Part shown: positions 41,370-50,535 of the stretch, piece by piece | How the letters are laid out: every line of letters begins with the position of its first letter | Numbering within the stretch: position 1 is the first letter of the stretch | Assembly: GCA_963705835.1 (NCBI GenBank) | Contig: CAVPLC010000047.1 | Span: 1-64,000 of the forward strand | Source of the DNA: Palsa-504 sp963705835 | Lineage (GTDB): Bacteria; Actinomycetota; Actinomycetes; Streptosporangiales; Streptosporangiaceae | Length of the DNA: 64,000 bases | Direction: 5' to 3' | The notes under the pieces: model-generated | What the model was told of the DNA's origin: nothing | Database searches by the model: none | The model's input: only the letters and a program-made list of their open reading frames with translations | Program-made: the position numbers and the translations under genes

Positions 41370-42302
41370 ATGGAACTACGGCAGCTGGAGTACTTCGTGA
41401 CGGTCGCCGACGAGCGGAACTTCACCCGGGCCGCCGCCAAGCTGCACGTTTCCCAGCCGGGCGTGAGCGCGCAGGTCCGGCAGCTCGAGCGCGAGCTCGG
41501 CCAGGAGCTGCTGGACCGGTCGGGCCGCGTGACCCGGCTCACCGAGGCAGGCGAGGCGGTGCTCCCCTTCGCCCGGGCCGCGCTGGGCGCGGTGGCCGCA
41601 GCCCGGCTGGCCGTCGACGAACTGTCCGGCCTGCTGCGCGGCCACGTCGCCGTCGGCATGGTCGGCCAGGTCGCCTCGCTCGACATACCGGACCTGCTGG
41701 CGGCGTTCCACGGGCGCCATCCGGCCATCGAGATCACCCTGGCCGAGGACAGCTCGGACCACCTGGCCGAAGGCGTCCGGGCCGGCGCCTATGACCTAGC
41801 CGTCATCGGCCTGGCCCCCCTGGCCCCCTCAAGCCCCCGGAGCCCGGGTGCGCAGCACGGGCTGGGCCTTCAGGTCGTCGCGGACGAGCCGATCGTGGCG
41901 GCTGTGTGCGCGGATCCCGTGCCGGCCGGGCTAGCCACCTTGGCGGGCGCCACGTCGGTGGCCCTGGCCGAGATCGCCGGGCAGGCGCTGATCAGCCTCC
42001 CGGCCGGCACCGGACTGCGGGCCTGCGTGGACGCCGCGTACGCGTCGGCCGGGCTGCGGCCTCACGTCGCGTTCGAGGCCAGCGATCCGCGCACGCTGGC
42101 GCGGCTGGCCGCCCGCGGCCTGGGGCTTGCGTTCCTGCCGGCCTCAGTCGCGCGCTCGCATGGCGAGGGGCTGCGCGTTCTGGCCGTCCGCGATCCCGAG
42201 ATGCGCGGCCGCCTCGCGCTCGCCTGGCGCACCGAGGGCCCGGTCAGCCCGGCGGCCAGGGCGCTCATCGCGCATGCGCGTGCTGCCCTGCCTGAGTGCT
42301 AG
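41370..42302 (+). CDS. LysR-family transcriptional regulator
   Basis: This 310-residue regulator has the LysR HTH (LRQLEYFVTVADERNFTRAAAKLHVSQPGVSAQVRQLERELG) and an effector domain. I chose the ATG at 41370 because MELRQLEYF is the standard start. It is divergent from the NTF2-MFS operon, which it probably controls. Its 3' end overlaps the convergent GNAT gene by 38 bases. Confidence 0.88.
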   Translation: MELRQLEYFVTVADERNFTRAAAKLHVSQPGVSAQVRQLERELGQELLDRSGRVTRLTEAGEAVLPFARAALGAVAAARLAVDELSGLLRGHVAVGMVGQVASLDIPDLLAAFHGRHPAIEITLAEDSSDHLAEGVRAGAYDLAVIGLAPLAPSSPRSPGAQHGLGLQVVADEPIVAAVCADPVPAGLATLAGATSVALAEIAGQALISLPAGTGLRACVDAAYASAGLRPHVAFEASDPRTLARLAARGLGLAFLPASVARSHGEGLRVLAVRDPEMRGRLALAWRTEGPVSPAARALIAHARAALPEC

Positions 42303-42921
42303 AACCTAGTGCGCGGCGGTAGCGGATCTCGGTGACGCCGCCGAGGTCGTCGAGCACGTGGCGGGCGTCGTCCGGCGCGAACCCGGCCCGCTCGTAGAAG
42401 CGGCGTGCGCGGGCGTTGTCCTCGAGGACCCACAGCGTGATGCTCTGGTATCCGGTGCTGGATACCTTGGCCAGGACCTGGTCCATCAGCGCCCGCCCGG
42501 TGCCAGTGGACCACCGGGCCGGATGGACGTACAGGGCGTAGAGCTCGGCGACCCGGCCCTCGGCGCCCGCCGCGGTCCGCGGGTAGGGCCAGGACATGCC
42601 GAGCACGTCGCGTTCTGGCCCGAAGGACGCGTAGCCGACGATGCCCGGCGCGGCCGGCCCGGCGCCGGCTGGCTCGGCTTGTCCGGCTGGCTCGGATTGT
42701 TCGGCTGGCTCGGATTGTTCGGCCGGCTCAACTGCGGCGATCATGCGCTGCCACGGTCGCGTGCGGAACGACTGCCGGACGCGGGCGCCGCCGTCGGGCG
42801 CGGTGACCCGGTCGATGATCTGGGGCGCGATGATGCCCTCGTAGGCGGCGAACCAGGCGTCCCGCATCACGGCCGCGATCTGCGGCGCGTCCGCCGTCGA
42901 GGCGGACCGGATCACCACCAC
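42265..42921 (-). CDS. GNAT-family N-acetyltransferase with repeat insertion
   Basis: This 218-residue protein has GNAT features: IRSASTADAPQIAAVMRDAWFAAYEG, the core strand AELYALYVHPARWSTGTGRALMDQVL (acetyl-CoA loop) and LWVLEDNARARRFYERAGFAPD. Between strands 2 and 3 (about residues 67-88) is an acidic SEPAEQ/AEPAGQ-type insertion coded by an 18-bp tandem repeat, unlikely to belong to the fold. Substrate unknown. Confidence 0.83.
   Translation of the reverse strand: MVVIRSASTADAPQIAAVMRDAWFAAYEGIIAPQIIDRVTAPDGGARVRQSFRTRPWQRMIAAVEPAEQSEPAEQSEPAGQAEPAGAGPAAPGIVGYASFGPERDVLGMSWPYPRTAAGAEGRVAELYALYVHPARWSTGTGRALMDQVLAKVSSTGYQSITLWVLEDNARARRFYERAGFAPDDARHVLDDLGGVTEIRYRRALGSSTQAGQHAHAR
42667..42720. 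repeat. 18-bp tandem repeat inside the GNAT gene
   Basis: Three units of GGCTGGCTCGG(C/A)TTGT(C/T)C lie head to tail at 42667, 42685 and 42703, with a partial fourth. On the coding (minus) strand they encode EPAEQS/EPAGQA hexapeptides. The unit length keeps the reading frame. Confidence 0.88.
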
Positions 42922-42930
42922 CCGGACAAG

Positions 42931-44595
42931 CTAGCGAATTCGCAACGCAAGGAAGAAATCCACCTGGTCGTCCAGGTTGGACAGGTCCCGCCCGGTAAGC
43001 TCCTCGATCCTGCGGATCCGGTAGCGGACCGTATTGACGTGAACGTACATGGACGCCGCGCACGCGTTCCACGAACCCGAGCAGGCCAGGAACTGGCGCA
43101 GGGTGGGCAGCAGCTCGGCGTGGTGCCGCTCGTCGTAGGCCAGCAGCGGGCCGAGCAGCCGCTCCCGGAAGGAGCGCAGCACGCTGCCGGGCACGCTGGC
43201 CAGCAGGAGCTCGTGCGAGGCCACCTCGTCGCTGGTCACCACCGAGACGGCCCCTGAGGGGATCGCGGCCTCGGCGCGTACCGCGGCGAGCCTGCGCGCG
43301 CTCTCGGCCTCGTGCAGCGCGCCGGCCAGGGCGGCCACGCCCTCGGCGGGCGCGCTGACGCCGATGGCGAGCCTGATGCGGGACCGGTCGGATTCCAGCA
43401 CCGGCTGCGCGTTCCGCATCCGGGCGGCGAACGCGTGCCCGGCATCTGGGCCGGCGCCCTCAGGCAGCGGGACGAGCATCACGATCTGCTCGCCGAGCGC
43501 GGCGACCGCCGTGCCCTCCGCGTGCGGCACGGCCAGCTCCTCGGCCAGGTCACTGCGCCAGCGATCGGCGTTCGGGCCGGTGATCCGGTCGGCTTCCGCG
43601 CTCATCGCGGCGACCAGGTGACGCCCGTCGGGTGACAGCGCGGCCGCGCGCATCAGCGAGGCGATCTCGGCCGGGGCGGCCCCCTCGCCTGCCTCGGATG
43701 CGAGCCTGGCCACGATCGCCTCGGCCAGCCTGCGATCCCCGGCGCGGCCGGCGTCCAGCCGGGCCCGCTCCAGGGCCGCGTCCGCGGCCAGTTCGGCCAC
43801 GGATTCGCGCAGCTCGTGCGGCCAGTCCTGTTCGTGGCCCGCACACGCGAGGAACCAGCTGGTGACCCGGGGCTCGCCGCCGACCGCGAACAGCGAGTAC
43901 TTCCCGTCGCCGTCCGCCGGGGCGCGCGGCCCGGTCACCCGCGCCATGGCCGACGGCCGGTCCGCCTTGAGGTACTCCGCGGCCAGCCGCAGCGCCAGCG
44001 GACCGGGCAGCGACGGCCCCGTTCCGCCTACCACCCGGCCCATCGCGGTGAGCAGCCAGCATTCGGCGCCGATCTCGCGGCCCATCAGCCGGAACATCGC
44101 GTCCAGGCCGGCCCCTTCGGCGACCGCGGACAGCAGCAGCCTGCGCCGCCCGAGCACCCTGGTCATGGCCGTCGCCCGGTCACCGTTCAGCCGGCGCGCC
44201 ACCTCCTCGGTGATGGTGGCGAACGAGGTCTCGGCCGGCACCGCGAGCAGGGTGATGCCGTGCTGGCTGCACGCCTGGATGATCTCGGGCGGCACCTCGC
44301 CGAGCGCCTCCCCCGCACCGAGGACCACGGCCTCCGCCTTGACCAGGGCCCGGACGAACCGCTCGGCATCGCCGGGTTCCCGGCACCAGATCATGCCGGT
44401 CAGCACCAGGTCTCCCGGCGTCAGGTAACGGCTGGGATCGGGCAGGTCGGTGGTGTACACGTGCCGGATCACCCGGTCCACGCCGGAGACGTCCGTCAGC
44501 AGCCTGATCCCGAGACCAGGCACGTCGAGCAAGTCCCGTACTCGCAAGGGATCACCTCCTGGCGACGAACCCTTCACGCGCACCATAGCCATCAT
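42931..44595 (-). CDS. pucR: PucR-family transcriptional regulator of purine catabolism
   Basis: This 554-residue protein starts with the PucR N-terminal domain (LRVRDLLDVPGLGIRLLTDVSGVDRVIRHVYTTDLPDPSRYLTPGDLVLTG), continues with a GGDEF-like central part and ends in the PucR-type HTH (LLPTLRQFLACSGSWNACAASMYVHVNTVRYRIRRIEELTG). It lies divergently next to uraD and the xanthine dehydrogenase genes, so it most likely activates the purine-degradation island in response to a purine breakdown product. It is intact although several of its presumed targets are broken. Confidence 0.9.
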   Translation of the reverse strand: MMAMVRVKGSSPGGDPLRVRDLLDVPGLGIRLLTDVSGVDRVIRHVYTTDLPDPSRYLTPGDLVLTGMIWCREPGDAERFVRALVKAEAVVLGAGEALGEVPPEIIQACSQHGITLLAVPAETSFATITEEVARRLNGDRATAMTRVLGRRRLLLSAVAEGAGLDAMFRLMGREIGAECWLLTAMGRVVGGTGPSLPGPLALRLAAEYLKADRPSAMARVTGPRAPADGDGKYSLFAVGGEPRVTSWFLACAGHEQDWPHELRESVAELAADAALERARLDAGRAGDRRLAEAIVARLASEAGEGAAPAEIASLMRAAALSPDGRHLVAAMSAEADRITGPNADRWRSDLAEELAVPHAEGTAVAALGEQIVMLVPLPEGAGPDAGHAFAARMRNAQPVLESDRSRIRLAIGVSAPAEGVAALAGALHEAESARRLAAVRAEAAIPSGAVSVVTSDEVASHELLLASVPGSVLRSFRERLLGPLLAYDERHHAELLPTLRQFLACSGSWNACAASMYVHVNTVRYRIRRIEELTGRDLSNLDDQVDFFLALRIR

Positions 44596-44686
44596 GTGTT
44601 TAGCGAAAGCTACAAAACGGCTGGAGCCAGGTTACCGGTGATTGATTCGATAGGCGCCTATCACGTCCGCGGCACCGGCTGATTGG

Positions 44687-45205
44687 ATGTTTCGCATGAT
44701 GAGCCAGGACGCCGAGCAGTCCACGCTGGCGGCGTTCAACGCGGCCCCGCCGGAGGCCGCCGAGCGGGACCTGCTCGCGTGCTGCGCGTCGCGGTCGTTC
44801 GCCAAGGCGATCGCCGACGGCCGCCCCTATCCGGGACCGGCCGCGCTCCAGGCCGCGGTGGACGCTGCCTTCGAGGCGCTGAGCTGGGACGATATCGTCG
44901 AGAGCATGAACGCGCACCCGCGGATCGGTGACCGTGCCCCGGCCGGGGAATGGTCGGCGGCCGAGCAGTCCGGTGCCGCGTCCGCCAGCGACCGGGTGCG
45001 GCAGGCGCTCGCCGAAGGCAACCGCGTCTATGAGCGCCGCTTCGGCCACGTGTTCCTGGTCTGCGCCAGCGGCCTGTCCGGCCAGGACATGCTGGATCAG
45101 CTGCGGGCCAGGCTCGGCAACGACGCCGAGGCCGAACGGGCCGTGGTGCGCCAGGAACTGCTGAAGATCACCCGGCTGCGGCTGGCGAAGTTGCTGAGCC
45201 TTTGA
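44687..45205 (+). CDS. uraD: 2-oxo-4-hydroxy-4-carboxy-5-ureidoimidazoline (OHCU) decarboxylase
   Basis: This 172-residue protein has the UraD fold: LAAFNAAPPEAAERDLLACCASRSFAKAIADGRPYP, then the catalytic region MNAHPRIGDRAP (the His that protonates the intermediate) and FGHVFLVCASGLSGQDMLDQLRARLGND. It converts OHCU to S-allantoin, the last step from urate to allantoin. The start may be ATG 44687, 44696 or 44699; no ribosome site decides. The gene appears intact, and its stop overlaps the start of uraH. Confidence 0.9.
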   Translation: MFRMMSQDAEQSTLAAFNAAPPEAAERDLLACCASRSFAKAIADGRPYPGPAALQAAVDAAFEALSWDDIVESMNAHPRIGDRAPAGEWSAAEQSGAASASDRVRQALAEGNRVYERRFGHVFLVCASGLSGQDMLDQLRARLGNDAEAERAVVRQELLKITRLRLAKLLSL

Positions 45206-45602
45206 CCGTGTCGACGCTATCGACGCACGTCCTCGACGCGACCAGCGGGCGGCCCGCGACGGGCGTCCACGTGCGGCTCGAGCAAAACGGCCGGGACGGG
45301 TGGTCGGAGGTTTGCGAGGGGCTGACCGACGCCGACGGCCGGCTGAAGCTGCCCGGACCGGCGGCGCGACCGGCCCCGGACGTGGCGCCCGGACCGGGGC
45401 GCCCGGACCGGTGGCCGAGGCCGGGTTCGAGCCCGGCGTCTACCGGATCACGTTCGGCAGCGGGGCGTACTTCGCGGCGCGCGGGACCGCCTCGTTCTAC
45501 CCGGAGGTCACGGTGACCTTCGAGATGACCGGCCAAGGCGGGCATTATCACGTGCCGCTGCTGCTCAGCCCGTTCGCCTACTCCACCTACCGGGGAAGCT
45601 GA
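45202..45602 (+). pseudogene. uraH: 5-hydroxyisourate hydrolase, disrupted by a 14-bp tandem duplication
   Basis: The first frame gives STLSTHVLDATSGRPATGVHVRLEQ, the family N-terminus with its catalytic His, but goes out of frame after PAPDVAPGPG. The remainder (AEAGFEPGVYRITFGSGAYFAARG to HYHVPLLLSPFAYSTYRGS, the C-terminal catalytic motif YRGS) is in another frame. The two are separated by an exact tandem 14-mer at 45384-45411. Removing one copy rejoins them as PDVAPGPVAEAGFEPGVYR. UraH normally hydrolyses 5-hydroxyisourate between urate oxidase and UraD. Confidence 0.88.
45384..45411 (+). repeat. Exact 14-bp tandem duplication in uraH
   Basis: GGCGCCCGGACCGG occurs at 45384-45397 and again at 45398-45411. 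Fourteen is not divisible by three, so the second copy shifts the uraH frame; deleting it restores a normal protein. Confidence 0.95.
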
Positions 45603-45616
45603 GCTGGTTACCGAGC

Positions 45617-46555
45617 ATGGAATTCCTGCAGCCCCGGTCGCTCGCTGACGCGCTCGCGGCCAAGGCCGAGGTTCCCGGCGCGGTGCCCATCGCGGGCGGG
45701 ACCGACGTCATGGTCGAGATCAACTTCGACGCCCGGCGGCCGGAGGCGCTCCTCGACCTGAACCGGGTCCCCGAGCTCACCGCGTGGCAGCGAAGCGACG
45801 GGCTGGTGCGCCTCGGGGCCGGGGTCACCTACGCCCGGCTCATCGCAGAGCTCGGCGGCCTGCTGCCGGGCCTGGCGATGGCCGCGCGGACCGTCGGATC
45901 ACCGCAGATCCGCAACCGCGGCACGGTCGGCGGTAACCTGGGCGCCGCCTCGCCGGCCGGAGACTGCCACCCGGTGCTGCTCGCCGCCGGGGCCGCGGTG
46001 GAGGCCGCCTCGCTCCGCGGCTCGCGGACGATCCCGGTCGCCGAGTTCTTCACCGCGCCCAAGCGCAGCACCCTGGCGGCCGACGAGCTGATCACCTCGG
46101 TGCTCATCCCCGTCGCGGCGGGACCTCAGCAGTTCGCCAAGATCGGCACGAGGAACGCGATGGTGATCGCGGTCTGCGCGTTCGCGCTGGAACTGCGCCC
46201 GCCGGCTACAACGGACCCGGATAGTTCGGTTCCGGACAATCCGGGTTCGGCGGTATCGGCACCGGCATCGGGTCGGCCGGCCCGACGCCGCTGCGCGCCC
46301 CGGCCGCCGAGGAGTTCCTGGCCGGCGCGCTGGCCGAGGCGGGGCTGTGGGAGTCGCCGGACCGCCTGCCCGGAGCCGGTCGCCCGGCGGTTCGGCGAGC
46401 TGGTCGCGGCGGCGGCGCGGCCGATCGACGACGTGCGCGGCACCGCGGCCTACCGCCGCCACGCCCTGTCCGTCCTGGCCCGGCGCACCCTGGCCTGGGC
46501 CTGGGCAGTTCGGCATACCGGAGCAGGCGAAGGGAGGCGACCACGATGCGGGTGA
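45617..46555 (+). CDS. Xanthine dehydrogenase FAD-binding subunit with a scrambled segment
   Basis: The protein has the CoxM/XdhB FAD motifs AGGTDVMVEINFD, VGSPQIRNRGTVGGNLGAASPAGD and, at its C-terminus, DVRGTAAYRRHALSVLARRTL. Between about 46200 and 46370 the reading is altered. An extra stretch rich in TTCGG/CCGGA units (46213-46250) shifts the frame, and an extra C near 46370 shifts it back. The frame in between encodes the expected GTGIGSAGPTPLRAPAAEEFLAGALAEAGLWESPDRLP. The open frame is full length (312 residues), but about 55 residues are wrong. This subunit passes electrons through FAD in xanthine oxidation. Confidence 0.8.
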   Translation: MEFLQPRSLADALAAKAEVPGAVPIAGGTDVMVEINFDARRPEALLDLNRVPELTAWQRSDGLVRLGAGVTYARLIAELGGLLPGLAMAARTVGSPQIRNRGTVGGNLGAASPAGDCHPVLLAAGAAVEAASLRGSRTIPVAEFFTAPKRSTLAADELITSVLIPVAAGPQQFAKIGTRNAMVIAVCAFALELRPPATTDPDSSVPDNPGSAVSAPASGRPARRRCAPRPPRSSWPARWPRRGCGSRRTACPEPVARRFGELVAAAARPIDDVRGTAAYRRHALSVLARRTLAWAWAVRHTGAGEGRRPRCG

Positions 46556-47044
46556 CGATGACGGTCAACGGCGAGCCAGCGACCGCCGATGACGTGTGGG
46601 AAGGCGAGAGCCTGCTGTTCGTGCTGCGCGAGCGGCTCGCCCTGCCCGGCTCGAAGAACGCCTGCGAGCAGGGCGAATGCGGATCGTGCACGGTGCTGCT
46701 CGACGACGTGCCGGTGTGCGCGTGCCTGGTCGCGGCCGGCCAGGCGGCGGACCGCGAGGTCGTCACGGTCGAGGGCCTGGCCGGCGCCCGCTGCGGCCGG
46801 GCGCGCCCGAGGGCTGCACCCGGTGCAGCAGGCGTTCATCGACGCGGGCGCCGTGCAGTGCGGCTTCTGCACCCCCGGGCTGATCATGCAGACGCACGAC
46901 CTGCTGCGGCGCACCGCCGGAGTACCCGCCGACCCGGACATCCGCGAGGCGCTGGCCGGCAACCTGTGCCGGTGCACCGGCTACGAGAAGATCCTCGACG
47001 CGGTCCGGCTGGCCGCCGCGCGCATGGCCGGGGACCGCGCGTGA
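46546..47044 (+). pseudogene. Xanthine dehydrogenase 2Fe-2S subunit, frameshifted
   Basis: The first frame has the plant-type 2Fe-2S motif CEQGECGSCTVLLDDVPVCAC. A one-base shift near 46800 moves the second motif to another frame: LHPVQQAFIDAGAVQCGFCTPGLIM and NLCRCTGYEKILDAV, the four-Cys C-terminal cluster domain, ending at 47044. Repaired, it is a normal protein of about 165 residues that would carry electrons from the Mo centre to FAD. The GTG of the next gene overlaps its stop. Confidence 0.8.
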
Positions 47045-48466
47045 CGGCCCCGGAGCTGGCCGGGACGGTCGTCATCGAGAACTGCGCCGTCGCGACGATG
47101 GACGGCCGGCGGCACGACGACAGCGGCACCGAGTACCGCAGCGGCCACATCGTGGTGACCGGCGGGCGGATCACCGCGGTGGGCGAGGGCCGGGCGCCCG
47201 ACGCCGCCGCGGACGGGGCACGCCGGGTCGACGGCACCGGCTGCCTGGCCACGCCCGGCCTGATCAATACCCACCACCACCTGTACCAGTGGCTCACCCA
47301 GGGCCTGGCCCAGCAGTCCGTCCTGTTCGACTGGCTCACCGAGCTGTACCCGGTCTGGGCCCGGATCGACCCCGGGCAGGTCCACGCGGCCGCCACGGCG
47401 GGCCTGGCCTGGCTGGCCCTGTCCGGGTGCACCACCAGCACCGACCACCACTACATCTTCCCGCCCGGCGAGCATGGCGCGCTGGAGGCGGAGATCGCCG
47501 CCGCGGCAGCCGTCGGCCTGCGCTTCCATCCGTGCCGCGGCTCGATGGACCTCGGCCGGTCCGCGGGCGGGCTGCCGCCCGACGAGGTCGTCGAGGACCC
47601 CGACGACGCGCTCGCCGCCACCGCAGACGGCGATCCGCCGGTTCCACGATCCCGCCCCCGGGGCCATGGTGCGGGTCGCGGTGGCCCCGTGCTCCCCGTT
47701 CTCGGTCAGCCCCAGGCTCATGCGCGAGATGGCTGAGCTGGCCCGCGGCCTCGGCGTCCGGATGCACACCCACCTGGCCGAGACCCGCGAGGAAGACGCG
47801 TACTGCCGGCAGACGCTCGGCCGCACGCCCGCCGAGTACGCCGACGAGCTCGGCTGGCTCGGCGAGGACGTCTGGCTCGCGCACTGCGTGCACCTCGACG
47901 AGCCCGCCGTGAAGCGGTTCGCCGTGACCGGCACCTCGGTCGCGCACTGCCCCAGCTCGAACGCGCGGCTGGGCGCGGGCATCGCCCCGGTCCGCCAGCT
48001 GCTGCGGGCCGGGGCCACGGTCGGCCTCGGGGTCGACGGCGCCGCCTCCAGCGAGGGCACCTCGCTGGCCGGCGAGCTGCGCCAGGCGCTGCTCGCCGCG
48101 CGGCTCAGGGACGAGCACGGCCCCGCCGCGCTGACCGCCCGGCAGGCGCTGTGGCTCGGAACCCGCGGCGGCGCAACGCTGCCTGGGCCGGGACGACGAG
48201 ATCGGCGCGCTGCGGCCGGGCATGCTCGCCGACATCGCGCTGTGGCGGGTCGACACGCTCGCGCACGACGCCATCGCCCGCGGAGCCGGCGGGCAGCTGG
48301 ACGGCGATCCGGTGGCCGCGCTGGTCTTCGGGCCGCCCGCGCCGTCGAGCTGCTCCTGGTGGGCGGAACGCCGGTGGTCGAACGCGGCGAACTGCGCACC
48401 GCCGACGTGGCCGCGGCGGTCCGCGATGTGCGGGCCGCCCGGCTTCGCCTGGGAGCAGGCCGATGA
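47041..48466 (+). pseudogene. 8-oxoguanine deaminase-like amidohydrolase with three frameshifts
   Basis: Reading across frames gives a full amidohydrolase of about 475 residues: GCLATPGLINTHHHLYQWLTQGLAQQ (metal-binding HxH), STDHHYIF, RMHTHLAETREEDAYC, GTSVAHCPSSNARLGAG and GLGVDGAASSEGT (metal Asp). Shifts occur near 47625 (extra G), 48176 (extra A) and 48340 (lost C). The THHHLYQWLTQ and SSNARL motifs suggest 8-oxoguanine or guanine deaminase rather than chlorohydrolase. GTG 47041 overlaps the previous stop, and its own stop overlaps the xdhA start. All catalytic residues survive, so decay is recent or the indels are consensus errors. Confidence 0.75.
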
Positions 48467-48765
48467 CCGGGACCGCGAGCCAGCCGACCATCACCCGGAC
48501 CGAAGCCGGCCTACGAGGCGGGGTGGGCGACAGCCCGGCACGTCCCGACGGCCGGCAGAAGGTGACCGGCGAGTTCGCGTACTCCTCGGACCTGTGGCTG
48601 GACGGCATGCTGTGGGGCGCGACCCTGCGCAGCCCGCATCCCCGGGCCCTGATCACCGGGCTCGACATCGCCGAAGCGCTGGCGCTGCCCGGGGTCGCCG
48701 CGATCGTGACCCACGACGACGTACCCGGCCTCAAGACCTACGGGCTCGAGCACAAGGACCAGCCA
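48463..48765 (+). pseudogene. Xanthine dehydrogenase molybdenum subunit, N-terminal remnant
   Basis: About 100 residues of a CoxL/XdhA-type protein are present: DGRQKVTGEFAYSSDLWLDGMLWGATLRSPHPRALI and IVTHDDVPGLKTYGLEHKDQP. Full-length members have about 750 residues. Homology ends at about 48765, where the sequence passes into the left side of an IS200/IS605-type element; the C-terminal 100 residues reappear at 50577-50914. The central 550 or so residues, including the Mo-cofactor site, are absent from the window. Confidence 0.82.
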
Positions 48766-48891
48766 ACGCGGCGACCCTCGGCTCGGCATCGGCCCCCACG
48801 AGGTACCGCACGTCGAGATGGACTGCTACCAAGATGGCCGCCGGTGCGCCGACTTTCAGGCCGGTGGTGAATGCGGGCGGGCGTGAACCTG

Positions 48892-49307
48892 TCAGGACGG
48901 CCGGTCCTGCTGTTCGATGTAGTGGCGCAGGAGGGAGATGGGTGCCCCGCCGGCCGAGTCGGCGAAGTACGATCCGGACCACAGGCGTGTGGCCCGCCAG
49001 TAGTGCTGGCGCAGGTCCGGGAATTCTTGCCGCAGCCGACGGGAGGACACCCCCTTGAGGCTGTTGACCAGCCGGGAGATGGCCACGGTGGGCGGGAAGG
49101 TCACCAGCAGGTGGACATGCTCGGGTTCCCCGTTGAACTCGGCCAGCTCCGCGCCGAAGTCCGCGCAGACGTCCCGCATGATCTCTTTCATCCGCTGCAG
49201 GTGAGCGGAACCGAAGACCTTGTGCGGGTACTTGGTGGCGAAAACCAGGTGGGCATGAAGGATGAAGACACGATGCCTGCCAGTGCGGATGTCCCGTACC
49301 CGGCCAT
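48892..49307 (-). CDS. tnpA: IS200/IS605 Y1 transposase TnpA
   Basis: The protein of about 138 residues has LHAHLVFATKYPHKVF, the HUH motif EHVHLLVTFPP and the catalytic Tyr in SLLRHYIEQQ. This HUH enzyme cuts and joins single-stranded transposon ends. The ATG at 49307 is one base out of frame with the conserved VRDIRTGRHRVF; adding one C (ATGGCCCGGG) would give MARVRDIRTGRH. So there is either a start-proximal indel or a non-standard start. Confidence 0.85.
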
Positions 49308-49329
49308 AAAACGCAATTATAATCGAGGT

Positions 49330-50535
49330 ATGCAGCTCCGGTACAACTACCGTCTCTACCCCGCACCAGGCCAGCGTGAGGCCCTGGCGAGGGCGTTCGG
49401 GTGCGCGCGGGTGGTGTTCAACGACGCGCTGCGCGCCCGGCAGCAGGCGCACGCGGCCGGGCAGCCCTACATTACCGACGGCGAGCTGTCGGCCCGGCTG
49501 ACCGCAGCCAAGGCCACCCCGGGGCGGGCCTGGCTGGGCGAGGTGTCCGCGGTGGTGCTCCAGCAATCCCTGGCCGACCTGAACGCGGCGTACCGGAACT
49601 TCTTCGCGTCGGTCACCGGGAAGCGCAAAGGCCCGAAGATCGAGCCGCCTCGGTTCAAGTCCCGCAAGGATCACCGGCAGGCGGTCCGGTTCACCGCGAA
49701 CGCCCGGTTCAAGGTGCTGGCCAGCGGGAAGCTGCGGCTGCCCAAGATCGGGGACGTTCCGGTCCGCTGGTCCCGGGATCTGCCGTCCGAGCCGTCCAGC
49801 GTCACCGTGATCCGGGATTCCGCGGGCCGGTACTTCGCCAGTTTCGTCATCGAGACCGGACCCGTCACCTTGCCCGAGACCGGACCGGTGACCGGCATCG
49901 ACCTGGGCCTGACCCACTTCGCGGTGCTGTCCGACGGCCGCAAGATCGCCTCCCCGCAGTTCCTGCGGCGGGCACAGAAGAAACTCAGGCGGGCGCAGCG
50001 GAACCTGTCCCGCAAACAGAAGGGCAGCAAGAACCGGGACAAGGCCCGGGTGAAGGTCGCCCGTGCCCACGCGCAGGTAGCCGACGCGCGGCGCGAATTC
50101 CACCACCAGCTCTCCACCACGCTGATCCGCGACAACCAAGCGGTCGCCGTGGAAGACCTGGCGGTCACCGGACTCGCCCGCACCCGCATGGCCAAGTCCG
50201 TCCACGACGCCGGATGGTCAGCGTTCGTGGCCATGCTGGAATACAAGGCCCGGCTGTACGGCCGGCAGTTCCGCCGGATCGGCCGGTTCATCCCCACCTC
50301 CCAGACATGCTCGGCCTGCGGGGCCAAGGACGGCCCCAAGCCACTGCACGTCCGGGCCTGGCAGTGCCACCAGTGCCGGACATGGCTGGACCGGGACATC
50401 AACGCGGCGGTCAACGTCGCCAAGGCCGCCGGACTGGCGGTGACAGCCTGTGGAGCGCAGGTAAGACCAGGGCCCGCCCTGGCACAGCGCGGCGAAGCAG
50501 GAACCCACCCGAAGCCACGCCACCAAGCAGCGTGA
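49330..50535 (+). CDS. tnpB: TnpB, RNA-guided nuclease of the IS200/IS605 element
   Basis: This 402-residue protein starts MQLRYNYRLYPAPGQ. RuvC residues are present: Asp191 in TGIDLGLTHF, Glu275 in AVEDLAV and Asp356 in DRDINAA. A zinc ribbon (Cys327, Cys330, Cys346, Cys349) lies in the RuvC domain. All catalytic residues are intact. TnpB proteins cut DNA using an RNA transcribed from the element's right end, whose guide is the flanking sequence; here that flank starts at 50577. It is divergent from tnpA with 22 bases between starts. Confidence 0.93.
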   Translation: MQLRYNYRLYPAPGQREALARAFGCARVVFNDALRARQQAHAAGQPYITDGELSARLTAAKATPGRAWLGEVSAVVLQQSLADLNAAYRNFFASVTGKRKGPKIEPPRFKSRKDHRQAVRFTANARFKVLASGKLRLPKIGDVPVRWSRDLPSEPSSVTVIRDSAGRYFASFVIETGPVTLPETGPVTGIDLGLTHFAVLSDGRKIASPQFLRRAQKKLRRAQRNLSRKQKGSKNRDKARVKVARAHAQVADARREFHHQLSTTLIRDNQAVAVEDLAVTGLARTRMAKSVHDAGWSAFVAMLEYKARLYGRQFRRIGRFIPTSQTCSACGAKDGPKPLHVRAWQCHQCRTWLDRDINAAVNVAKAAGLAVTACGAQVRPGPALAQRGEAGTHPKPRHQAA

